The notes beneath the pieces are model-generated. The model saw only the letters and a program-made list of their open reading frames with translations. It was not told where the DNA came from and did not search any database. The translations under genes and the position numbers were made by a program. This document shows positions 27,967-35,179 of a stretch of 64,000 nt of DNA, piece after piece; position 1 is the stretch's first letter, and every line of letters starts with the position of its first letter. The stretch spans positions 1-64,000 of the forward strand of contig CAXYYA010000005.1 in the NCBI GenBank assembly GCA_964293155.1. Reading direction: 5' to 3'. This stretch comes from JAQVEB01 sp028698105 (lineage in GTDB: Bacteria > Bacteroidota > Bacteroidia > Bacteroidales > Dysgonomonadaceae).

Positions 27967-29139
27967 TCACTCTTTATCAGTTTTTCCCGCAATCCGGTCA
28001 ACTACCACGGCAATGGCGCCGTCGCCCGTAACGTTGCAGGCCGTTCCGAAGCTGTCTATCGCCAGATACACCGTGATCATCAGCCCGATAAGCTCCTCGT
28101 TAAATCCCAGCATACTCTGAATAATTCCGATGGCAGCCATTATTGCCCCACCCGGTACGCCCGGTGCGGCGATCATGGTGATGCCGAGCATAAAGATAAA
28201 GCCAGCCATCGTGCCGAAACTGATGGGCATATTCGTGAAATACATGAACGCCAGCGAAAAAGCTACGATCTTCATCGTGCTTCCTGCCAGGTGGATCGTG
28301 GCGCACAGCGGGACGGTGAACGACGCGATGGACTCGCGCACCCCGTTGCGAAGTGCGCAGTTGAGCGTTACCGGAATGGTGGCGGCCGACGATGACGTTC
28401 CCAACGCTGTGGCATAAGCTGGGAGCATGGTCCTGAGCAGTTTCATCGGGTTTCTTTTTGTAATAGATCCGGCAATGATGTACTGAATAAGCAACAGGAG
28501 GATATGCAGCACGAAAATCACGAGGATCACTTTAAAAAACAACATGATCACCGCATAAACCTGTCCGCTCATGGTGATACTCAGAAACATACCGAAGATA
28601 TAGATGGGTAATAGCGGGATTATTATCGCCTCGATGATGCGCACAATGATCTCACGAAAATCGCTGAATGCCTTTTGCAACGTATCGCCATGAATTAACG
28701 ACAATCCGATACCCACGCAAAACGACAAAATAAGCGCCGACATTACATCAAGTACCGGAGGCATCGCAATGCTGAAGTACGGCGCTAATGCGCTACTGTC
28801 GCCATTGGTCGCCCCGGGCAACGCCATTCCCCCGATTACGTACGGAAAAGTTGCCTGGCAAGAAAAATAGGTGAAAAATCCCGAAAACAACGTGGAACCG
28901 TACGCAATAAGTGTGGTAATAAGCAACAATTTCCCGGCACCTTTGCCCAGTTCGCCTATGGCAGGTGTAACCAATCCAACGATGATCAGCGGGATAATAA
29001 ACCCGAGAAAATTACCGAAAATACCGTTAAAGGTAGTGAAAATACGAGCCAGCCACACCGGCATTATCTGCCCCAGCACAATACCAAGGACAATGGCTAC
29101 GGCAACCCGTGCCAGCAAAGGGAATTTTTGTTTTTTCAT
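27967..29139 (-). CDS. Dicarboxylate/amino acid:cation symporter (DAACS)
   Basis: Secondary transporter that couples uptake of an acidic or neutral amino acid or dicarboxylate to Na+ or H+. The multi-helix protein has the serine-rich motif TALGTSSSAATIPVTL and the helix-8 region STGDGAI-like NVTGDGAIAVVVDRI, both landmarks of the glutamate-transporter fold. I place the start at 29139 (390 aa, MKKQKFPLLARVAVAI); a GTG 42 bases upstream would add a polar leader encoded by octamer repeats. It follows the SLC12-like gene on the same strand. Substrate is unknown; serine/threonine or glutamate are likely. Confidence 0.88.
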   Translation of the reverse strand: MKKQKFPLLARVAVAIVLGIVLGQIMPVWLARIFTTFNGIFGNFLGFIIPLIIVGLVTPAIGELGKGAGKLLLITTLIAYGSTLFSGFFTYFSCQATFPYVIGGMALPGATNGDSSALAPYFSIAMPPVLDVMSALILSFCVGIGLSLIHGDTLQKAFSDFREIIVRIIEAIIIPLLPIYIFGMFLSITMSGQVYAVIMLFFKVILVIFVLHILLLLIQYIIAGSITKRNPMKLLRTMLPAYATALGTSSSAATIPVTLNCALRNGVRESIASFTVPLCATIHLAGSTMKIVAFSLAFMYFTNMPISFGTMAGFIFMLGITMIAAPGVPGGAIMAAIGIIQSMLGFNEELIGLMITVYLAIDSFGTACNVTGDGAIAVVVDRIAGKTDKE

Positions 29140-29194
29140 TCTTCGGACTGTTAGACGATTAGACTTTAAGATATCGGACACCTATCATCCGCCA

Positions 29195-31417
29195 TCACTC
29201 AATCTCCTTTACGCCGTGGGAATGCACGAAAAGCACATTCCCAATATCACCGTAGCCTTCGAAAAGTGAAATATCGCCGTCTTTTTTAAATGAATTCTCG
29301 TTAAACCCGATCATCGTGAGGCCTGCGTCCAGCGAGTGTTTGTTGATCACCTGTTTCACCGGGGTATTTTCGTCGCGGATAATCACTTCCACGTTATTGG
29401 CGGTAATGGGTATGCGGCCGGCTTCCACCAGTTCGTTCATGCGCGCTCTCACCGATTCTGCATCCTCTTCTTTGCAAATATTGAAAAGCTTGATGTTCGC
29501 GTTCTTCCAGTCGGGGTGTCCTAAAATAATGAATCCCATCAAGATCATCAAGTTCGTGTTTTCGGTATCGAAACTTCTCACCCAAATGTGCACTCCGTTC
29601 TTGTGGTGGATCGGTTTACGGCTCGAAGCCAGAATGCACACATCGAAGCCTCCGGCGTCCACCATCCGAAAATTATCTATAATATCGTGCAGATCCTGCG
29701 GATCGCGTTTCTCAAACTCGAAGATCACCATGTTGTTTTCCATTCCGGCAATACCCGGTATTTGGATGGACTGCGCGAAAGCCGATGTGGTGGAAGGCGA
29801 AATAATGGTATCAATATACACATGGCTGGATGTGGCAAGGTTTTCCAGCAGCCGTGTCAGTTCCATCTTGGCCTGAGCGTCGGTTTTCTTCGAAAAATAA
29901 CCGTCAATCAGGTGCAGGTAGGTGCCGAAGCCGTATTTGTACGATATCCAATCGAGAAGCTGCAACGCGTTATTGCGATCGAAAGTGTGTTTTGAGATAC
30001 AGATCGCGCTCGGTCGCCATTCGTCTTTTATTGTGGCTTTGGTTCTTTTTTTCTGCAAGTATATCTGGAGGTTGCGGTTCATCTGGAATAGCGTGTTGGC
30101 GAACAACGAAGCGAAGCCTTTCCGGTCGCTGTGGTAATAATTCATGTAACTGTAAAGTGCGATCATCACGATAAATGCAATTATCGTGTACATCACGCTG
30201 ATCTGGAACATTACCCACACTGCGGCCAGAAAACCGAGCAACGAAATATACCATTTCGATTTAAACGACGGGCGATAAGCCGGTGACGACCCGAAATGAT
30301 TCAAAAACGAGATCAAACACAACGTACCGTACGTAACCAAAAAGAACATCGTGATAATTTGCGCAACAATATCCACACCTCCAATAGCCACAAAGATCAG
30401 TGCAATGGTGCACGTTACGATGGAGGCGTTAACGGGTTCGTTGTCCTTTTTGCGCATCTTGCTTATCCACCGGTTTGCCGATTGTATCGGAATGGATTTA
30501 TCGAGGGCGATGGCCTGCAACGTGCGCGGCCCCACCATTATTGACCCCAACGCCGATGAAAACGTGGATGCCGCCAACCCCAACGGCACAATAATGCTTC
30601 CGAAAAGCGCAATATCGGCCATAATGAGTTGATTGTTGGAAAGTTGATCGGTGGAAGCCGACACGGCTAATTTATACGCGATGAAGAAATAGATCACAAA
30701 ACTGGTGAGTGTGCCCGCAACCGTACCTATCGGGATAGATTTCCCCGGTTTTTTAAGGTCTCCCGACAATCCCACGCCGGCTGTCATACCGGTGAAAGCA
30801 GGGAAAATAATGGAGAATACAATAAATAGCTGGCTGGTGTTCATTAATTTCGCATTCGAAGCAAAATAGGTTGCTTGTTCTCCTGCAACGGGTTTCCCGA
30901 GAAAGAAAAGCAACACCGAAAGAATAAGCAGCCCCACAACCACATACAGGGCTTTCATGCCCATGTTTGCTCCTTTTATGATCACCAGTGCCGATAAAAT
31001 AAGCATCACCGGCACACTGATCACCTGCCGGGGCAACACAATGCCCTGTGTCTGTGCCATATAATTGAAAAAGAATTCGAAGGCTTCGGTAAATGCGATG
31101 ATGTAGAACGCCACGCTGATGGTTTGCGAAAGATACAGCATTAATCCCAGCGTTCCTCCGATATTTAACCCGAAAGAGCGGGAAATGATGAAATATTCGC
31201 CTCCGCCTTCAACGCGTTTGTTCGTGGCCAACTCAGAGATAGCCAATGCTGTAGGGATGGTAACCATGTTTCCCACAACGATCAGCATAAACACGCCCCA
31301 CAATCCCACGGTACCCACCGCGTAACCGAACCGGAGAAAGAGTATAGCCCCGAAAAGGGTTGCCAAGGCGGTAAAAAAAACCGCCGAAGTACCGAATTTT
31401 TTGGGAGCTTGTTCCAT
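29195..31417 (-). CDS. SLC12/APC-type cation-chloride cotransporter-like permease
   Basis: A 740-residue protein with about 12 transmembrane helices in the first about 430 residues, starting with an APC-fold motif (FGAILFLRFGYAVGTVGLWG). It resembles bacterial relatives of eukaryotic Na-K-Cl cotransporters (SLC12) rather than standard amino-acid permeases. The soluble C-terminal part of about 300 residues resembles the SLC12 C-domain. It starts from a good promoter at 31437-31467 and is followed by the DAACS gene. The transported ions or amino acids cannot be deduced. Confidence 0.8.
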   Translation of the reverse strand: MEQAPKKFGTSAVFFTALATLFGAILFLRFGYAVGTVGLWGVFMLIVVGNMVTIPTALAISELATNKRVEGGGEYFIISRSFGLNIGGTLGLMLYLSQTISVAFYIIAFTEAFEFFFNYMAQTQGIVLPRQVISVPVMLILSALVIIKGANMGMKALYVVVGLLILSVLLFFLGKPVAGEQATYFASNAKLMNTSQLFIVFSIIFPAFTGMTAGVGLSGDLKKPGKSIPIGTVAGTLTSFVIYFFIAYKLAVSASTDQLSNNQLIMADIALFGSIIVPLGLAASTFSSALGSIMVGPRTLQAIALDKSIPIQSANRWISKMRKKDNEPVNASIVTCTIALIFVAIGGVDIVAQIITMFFLVTYGTLCLISFLNHFGSSPAYRPSFKSKWYISLLGFLAAVWVMFQISVMYTIIAFIVMIALYSYMNYYHSDRKGFASLFANTLFQMNRNLQIYLQKKRTKATIKDEWRPSAICISKHTFDRNNALQLLDWISYKYGFGTYLHLIDGYFSKKTDAQAKMELTRLLENLATSSHVYIDTIISPSTTSAFAQSIQIPGIAGMENNMVIFEFEKRDPQDLHDIIDNFRMVDAGGFDVCILASSRKPIHHKNGVHIWVRSFDTENTNLMILMGFIILGHPDWKNANIKLFNICKEEDAESVRARMNELVEAGRIPITANNVEVIIRDENTPVKQVINKHSLDAGLTMIGFNENSFKKDGDISLFEGYGDIGNVLFVHSHGVKEIE

Positions 31418-31436
31418 TCTTTCGTTTTTTGTTTAC

Positions 31437-31467
31437 CAAAGGTAGATTTTTTTTGCGAAAAAACAAA
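31437..31467 (-). promoter_or_regulatory. Promoter of the SLC12-like gene
   Basis: On the minus strand TTTG (31467-31464), a 19-base spacer and TACCTTTG (31444-31437) match the Bacteroidota consensus exactly. The -7 box is 20 bases before the start codon. Confidence 0.75.
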
Positions 31468-31518
31468 CTCACAATCCCGAAATGAACGACATTATATCGG
31501 CTTACGGAATTATTTATG

Positions 31519-31526
31519 TATTTTTG
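31519..31526 (+). promoter_or_regulatory. -7 element for the DUF5063 gene
   Basis: TATTTTTG matches TAnnTTTG, 19 bases before the DUF5063 start codon. The -33 region is weak. Confidence 0.5.
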
Positions 31527-31544
31527 TCATACAAATAAATAACT

Positions 31545-32117
31545 ATGTCCGAAAAAGATCAAAATAGTGTGGTTTATGCTCCGCAGGTTATCGAATTCGT
31601 TACCGTGGGAGTGGAGTTTTGCTCGTTCCTCGAAAAAGAGGGACAGCCGCCAAGGCAGGAGTGGGTCGAAACGGTTACCCGCATCCTTCCGTTGTTGTAC
31701 ATTAAAGCTTCGCTGTTGCCCGAAACAATTGTTATGGACGACGAAAGTACGGAAACGTTCGTGAAGGAAGAAGATTACGCGCGTGTGACCGCTACGGTTG
31801 CCTCCATCATGGGAGAAGAAGATATTTACCTCGATGTTTTTGTGGAAGACATGAAGTACAGCGACAGGCCGGTATCGTCGTTCGTATCGGAAGATATTGC
31901 CGATATTTATCAGGATGTGCGCAACTTCATTTCGGTCTATCAATACGGATTATCGGAACAGATGAACGATGCCCTTTTCGTGTGCCGCGAGAATTTCCGC
32001 ACATATTGGGGGCAGAAATTAGTGAATGTGCTGCGTCCGCTTCACGCCCTGCTCTACAAAGAGCCCGATTTTTTGGATGCGGATGAGGATATAAATACGG
32101 AAAGCTTGTGGGATTAA
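31545..32117 (+). CDS. DUF5063 domain-containing protein
   Basis: A 190-residue, acidic, mostly helical cytoplasmic protein with no signal peptide or membrane segment. The N-terminal VIEFVTVGVEFCSFLEK and IKASLLPE segments are typical of DUF5063 proteins of Bacteroidota, whose function is unknown. Its end overlaps the exonuclease gene by 10 bases and that gene overlaps rlmI, so the three are translationally coupled and probably act in RNA or ribosome metabolism; this is inference from context. Confidence 0.8.
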   Translation: MSEKDQNSVVYAPQVIEFVTVGVEFCSFLEKEGQPPRQEWVETVTRILPLLYIKASLLPETIVMDDESTETFVKEEDYARVTATVASIMGEEDIYLDVFVEDMKYSDRPVSSFVSEDIADIYQDVRNFISVYQYGLSEQMNDALFVCRENFRTYWGQKLVNVLRPLHALLYKEPDFLDADEDINTESLWD

Positions 32118-32686
32118 CAATAACAAAAGAACAGGTGAACGAACTGCCGCTTGAGGTGTTCGAGGGGAAAATCATCGTGATAGATCATCAGGATAAAGTA
32201 AAAAAAGCCGTAAGCAGGTTGATGCAGGCCGATGTTATCGGTTTCGATACCGAAACGCGACCGTCATTCAAACGCGGGGAAATCCACAAAGTTGCGCTTA
32301 TGCAGCTTTCCACCGAGGACGAGTGTTTCCTTTTCCGACTCAACCGGATCGGTTACCCCGACGAGTTGGACGATATTATTTGCAACCCGGGGATTAAAAA
32401 GATCGGACTCTCGCTGCGCGACGATTTTGCAGCCATCCGCAAACGGTCGGAAAAGGCACCCCTGAATTTTGTGGACTTGCAATCGTTTGTAGATAAATAC
32501 GATATTGACGACAACAGCCTGCAAAAGATTTACGCCATTCTTTTCGGCAAAAAAATATCGAAAAACCAACGTCTTTCCAACTGGGAAGCAAGCAGGCTTA
32601 CCGAGGCGCAGCAAATGTATGCAGCCATTGACGCATGGGCGTGTGTCCGCATCTATAAATTCCTGAAGCAAGCGCAAGCCGTATGA
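32108..32686 (+). CDS. 3'-5' exonuclease domain protein (DEDD)
   Basis: A 192-residue protein with an RNase D-like 3'-5' exonuclease fold. Motif I is DVIGFDTETRPSF (Asp and Glu metal ligands), motif II lies in KKIGLSLRDDFAAI, and motif III near AAIDAWACVRIY. It lacks the HRDC domains of full RNase D. The start is GTG at 32108, inside the end of the DUF5063 gene, and its stop overlaps the rlmI start (ATGA), so all three are coupled. Whether the target is RNA or DNA is unknown. Confidence 0.85.
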   Translation: MGLTITKEQVNELPLEVFEGKIIVIDHQDKVKKAVSRLMQADVIGFDTETRPSFKRGEIHKVALMQLSTEDECFLFRLNRIGYPDELDDIICNPGIKKIGLSLRDDFAAIRKRSEKAPLNFVDLQSFVDKYDIDDNSLQKIYAILFGKKISKNQRLSNWEASRLTEAQQMYAAIDAWACVRIYKFLKQAQAV

Positions 32687-33876
32687 GCAAATTAAACGAA
32701 ATAACGCTGAAACCGAGAAAAGAAGAGTCGCTTCGCAGGTTTCATCCGTGGGTGTTTTCGGGCGCCATTGCGCGAAAACCCGATTCCGTGGAGGAAGGCG
32801 AAGTGGTGAAAGTTCTGGCGAACGACGGTTCGTTCCTTGGTGTGGGGCATTACCAGATCGGCAGCATTTCCGTGCGCATGTTGTCGTTTAAAGATGAGGC
32901 AATTGATGCTGATTTTTACGAACGGAGGCTTTCCAAAGCGTACAACATGCGCACGGAAATCGGGTTGGTGCGCCCCGATAACAACACCTATCGTCTGGTG
33001 CATGGTGAAGGCGACAACCTTCCCGGCCTGATCATTGATATGTACGGCAACACGGCGGTGATACAGGCGCATTCGGTTGGTATGCATGAAGACCGCAGCC
33101 ATATCGTGGAGGCGTTGCGAAAAGTAATTCCTGCGGATGTTTTGCAAAACATTTTCTACAAATCGGAAGGCACGCTGCCTTTTAAAGCCGATATTGAACC
33201 CGAAGATACGTATCTTTTCGGAGGCGAAAGTGCCGATGCGGTGGCTGTTGAAAACGGCCTGAAATTCAATATAGACTGGCTGCGCGGACAAAAAACGGGT
33301 TTTTTCGTGGATCAACGCGAAAACCGGAGTTTACTGGAAAAGTATGCTCAGGGCCGCAAAGCGCTCAATATGTTTTGCTACACGGGCGGTTTTTCGGTTT
33401 ACGCACTGCGCGGCGGAGCCGCGCAGGTGGATTCGGTGGACAGTTCGTCGAAAGCCGTGCTGCTTACCGACGAAAATATAAAGCTCAACTTCGGCGTTGA
33501 GCCACGGCACCGCTCTTTTTCGGAAGATGCGTTTCATTTCCTCAAAAACACGGAGAAAGACGCGTACGATCTGATCGTTCTTGATCCGCCGGCGTTCGCC
33601 AAACATCGCGGAGCGATAAACAATGCGTTGCAGGGTTACAAGAAACTGAATCTGGCCGCATTGGAGAAAATCGCCTCCGGCGGCGTGCTGTTCACGTTTT
33701 CCTGTTCGCAGGTTATTTCCAAAGAACAGTTTCGGTTGGCTGTTTTCAGCGCGGCAGCTATATCGGGTAGGAGCGTGCGCATTTTGCATCAGCTCACCCA
33801 GCCTGCCGATCACCCCGTTAATATTTATCATCCCGAAGGTGAATACCTAAAAGGGTTGGTGCTTTACGTGGAGTAA
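32683..33876 (+). CDS. rlmI: RlmI-like 23S rRNA (cytosine-5) methyltransferase
   Basis: SAM-dependent methyltransferase with an N-terminal PUA domain (about residues 5-80, with FHPWVFSGAI) followed by a small central domain and a Rossmann methyltransferase domain with the SAM motif MFCYTGGFSVYAL and catalytic-loop DPPAFAKHR. The family methylates C1962 of 23S rRNA in E. coli. Length 397 aa is normal. Coupled with the preceding exonuclease gene. The exact target base is by homology. Confidence 0.88.
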   Translation: MSKLNEITLKPRKEESLRRFHPWVFSGAIARKPDSVEEGEVVKVLANDGSFLGVGHYQIGSISVRMLSFKDEAIDADFYERRLSKAYNMRTEIGLVRPDNNTYRLVHGEGDNLPGLIIDMYGNTAVIQAHSVGMHEDRSHIVEALRKVIPADVLQNIFYKSEGTLPFKADIEPEDTYLFGGESADAVAVENGLKFNIDWLRGQKTGFFVDQRENRSLLEKYAQGRKALNMFCYTGGFSVYALRGGAAQVDSVDSSSKAVLLTDENIKLNFGVEPRHRSFSEDAFHFLKNTEKDAYDLIVLDPPAFAKHRGAINNALQGYKKLNLAALEKIASGGVLFTFSCSQVISKEQFRLAVFSAAAISGRSVRILHQLTQPADHPVNIYHPEGEYLKGLVLYVE

Positions 33877-33893
33877 TTGCGTGAAAATATGTT

Positions 33894-33916
33894 TAAAGTG
33901 TTCCTGAAACACTTTA
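33894..33916 (+). terminator. Hairpin after rlmI
   Basis: AAAGTGTT and AACACTTT pair around a 5-base loop, 18 bases after the rlmI stop. The T-tract is poor (ATTTGG), so termination may be weak. Confidence 0.5.
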
Positions 33917-33984
33917 TTTGGTTAAAAAATACGAAAATCGCGATATTTATGCTGCAAAAGTATGTTTTATAACAGAAAAAGGCT

Positions 33985-34067
33985 TATATTTGCATCGTGT
34001 TTTTCATGGTATTAGATTTAAGGTTAACAATGAAGATTGGTTGTCGCGAGACAACCTTTCCTTTTTT
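33985..34067 (+). ncRNA. Candidate small RNA or leader: promoter plus terminator
   Basis: A -7 box TATATTTG (33985-33992) is followed about 47 bases later by a near-ideal terminator: GGTTGTC (34039-34045), a GCGA tetraloop, GACAACC (34050-34056) and a T-rich tract to 34067. Transcription from near 33999 would give an RNA of about 69 nt. It lies 109 bases before the GSCFA gene, which has its own -7 box at 34152. It could be a stand-alone small RNA or a terminated leader of that gene. Confidence 0.5.
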
Positions 34068-34151
34068 ACAGAGGTGCCGTTGAAAATATCCCCATTACCG
34101 ACTTTTCACAAATTATAATTCTTTGAATTTACATTCTCGCGTGTTTTATGT

Positions 34152-34159
34152 TATTTTTG
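34152..34159 (+). promoter_or_regulatory. -7 element for the GSCFA gene
   Basis: TATTTTTG matches TAnnTTTG and lies 17 bases before the GSCFA start codon, downstream of the terminator at 34039-34067. This spacing is short but allows a separate promoter. Confidence 0.45.
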
Positions 34160-34175
34160 TAAGAAAAAAGCAGCT

Positions 34176-35168
34176 ATGGATTTACGCACGCACGTTTTTA
34201 TTCCCCCTTCCGACCTTCAGATAGATCATTCTTCGCGGGTGATGCTTTTCGGTTCCTGCTTTTCCGAAAATATCGGCAATTTACTCCTTGAAAATAAATT
34301 TGATGCAGATGTGAATCCGTTCGGGATTTTATATAATCCGATGTCCATTATTGCTGCCATACGGCGATTATGGCTCAGTGAACGGTTTGATGAAGGGGAA
34401 TTGACCTTTCGCAATGGTTTGTATCATAGTTTTTTGCATCATGGGGATTTCTCCGGGCCTACTTCTGAGATAAGCATTCGGAACATCCTTGACCGATTTG
34501 TTCCGGCTGCCGATTCCATCAGAAAAACGGATGTTTTGCTCATTACCTTCGGAACGTCGTACGTTTATCGCTTTCGGGAAACCGGTCAAATTGTAGGTAA
34601 TTGTCACAAATTTCCTTCGGAAACGTTTACGCGCACCCGTTTGTCAGTCGAAGAGATCTCTTCGGCATGGATTCCGTTGATCGCCGAATTTCGGGAAACC
34701 AATCCGGATGTCAGGTTTATTTTCACGGTAAGCCCGATCCGCCATTGGAAAGATGGGGCGCACGAAAATCAACTCAGCAAAGCCGTTCTGCATCTTGCCA
34801 TCGAACAAATAAGCGAAGCTTATCCGGGGAATGTGCGTTATTTTCCGGCGTATGAAATTTTGATGGACGAGTTGCGCGATTATCGTTTTTATGCCGAGGA
34901 TATGCTGCATCCTTCCTCGGTGGCAACGCAATATATCTGGGATCGTTTTCGCGAAACGTTTTTTTCGCACGAAACGGAAAAAATCATTGCCGAATGGCAA
35001 ACAGTCTATCGGGCGCTCAACCACAGACCATTGAATCCCGAAACGAAAGAACATACCGCTTTTTTGACGCAAACGCTCGGAAAACTTCGCGAATTTTCGC
35101 AAAAATATCCGCAAGTGGATTGTGAAAAAGAAATACAGCACATCAATAGGCTGGTAAGTAACGATTAA
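34176..35168 (+). CDS. GSCFA domain-containing protein (SGNH-like hydrolase)
   Basis: The motif that gives the family its name is visible near residue 25 as FGSCFSENIGNLL, with the later FGTSYVYR and HPSSVATQY blocks; together these resemble SGNH/GDSL esterase active-site blocks. The protein is 330 aa, without a signal peptide. It is 11 bases before murF-alr, so the two are probably cotranscribed, as is common in Bacteroidales. The substrate is unknown; an acyl or acetyl ester of an envelope polymer is a guess from the neighbour. Confidence 0.85.
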   Translation: MDLRTHVFIPPSDLQIDHSSRVMLFGSCFSENIGNLLLENKFDADVNPFGILYNPMSIIAAIRRLWLSERFDEGELTFRNGLYHSFLHHGDFSGPTSEISIRNILDRFVPAADSIRKTDVLLITFGTSYVYRFRETGQIVGNCHKFPSETFTRTRLSVEEISSAWIPLIAEFRETNPDVRFIFTVSPIRHWKDGAHENQLSKAVLHLAIEQISEAYPGNVRYFPAYEILMDELRDYRFYAEDMLHPSSVATQYIWDRFRETFFSHETEKIIAEWQTVYRALNHRPLNPETKEHTAFLTQTLGKLREFSQKYPQVDCEKEIQHINRLVSND

Positions 35169-35179
35169 TCAACCTGAAT

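Noticed and set aside
33918..34118. 66-codon plus-strand frame before the GSCFA gene
   Set aside because: It runs across a terminator hairpin and begins before the -7 box; no sign of coding.
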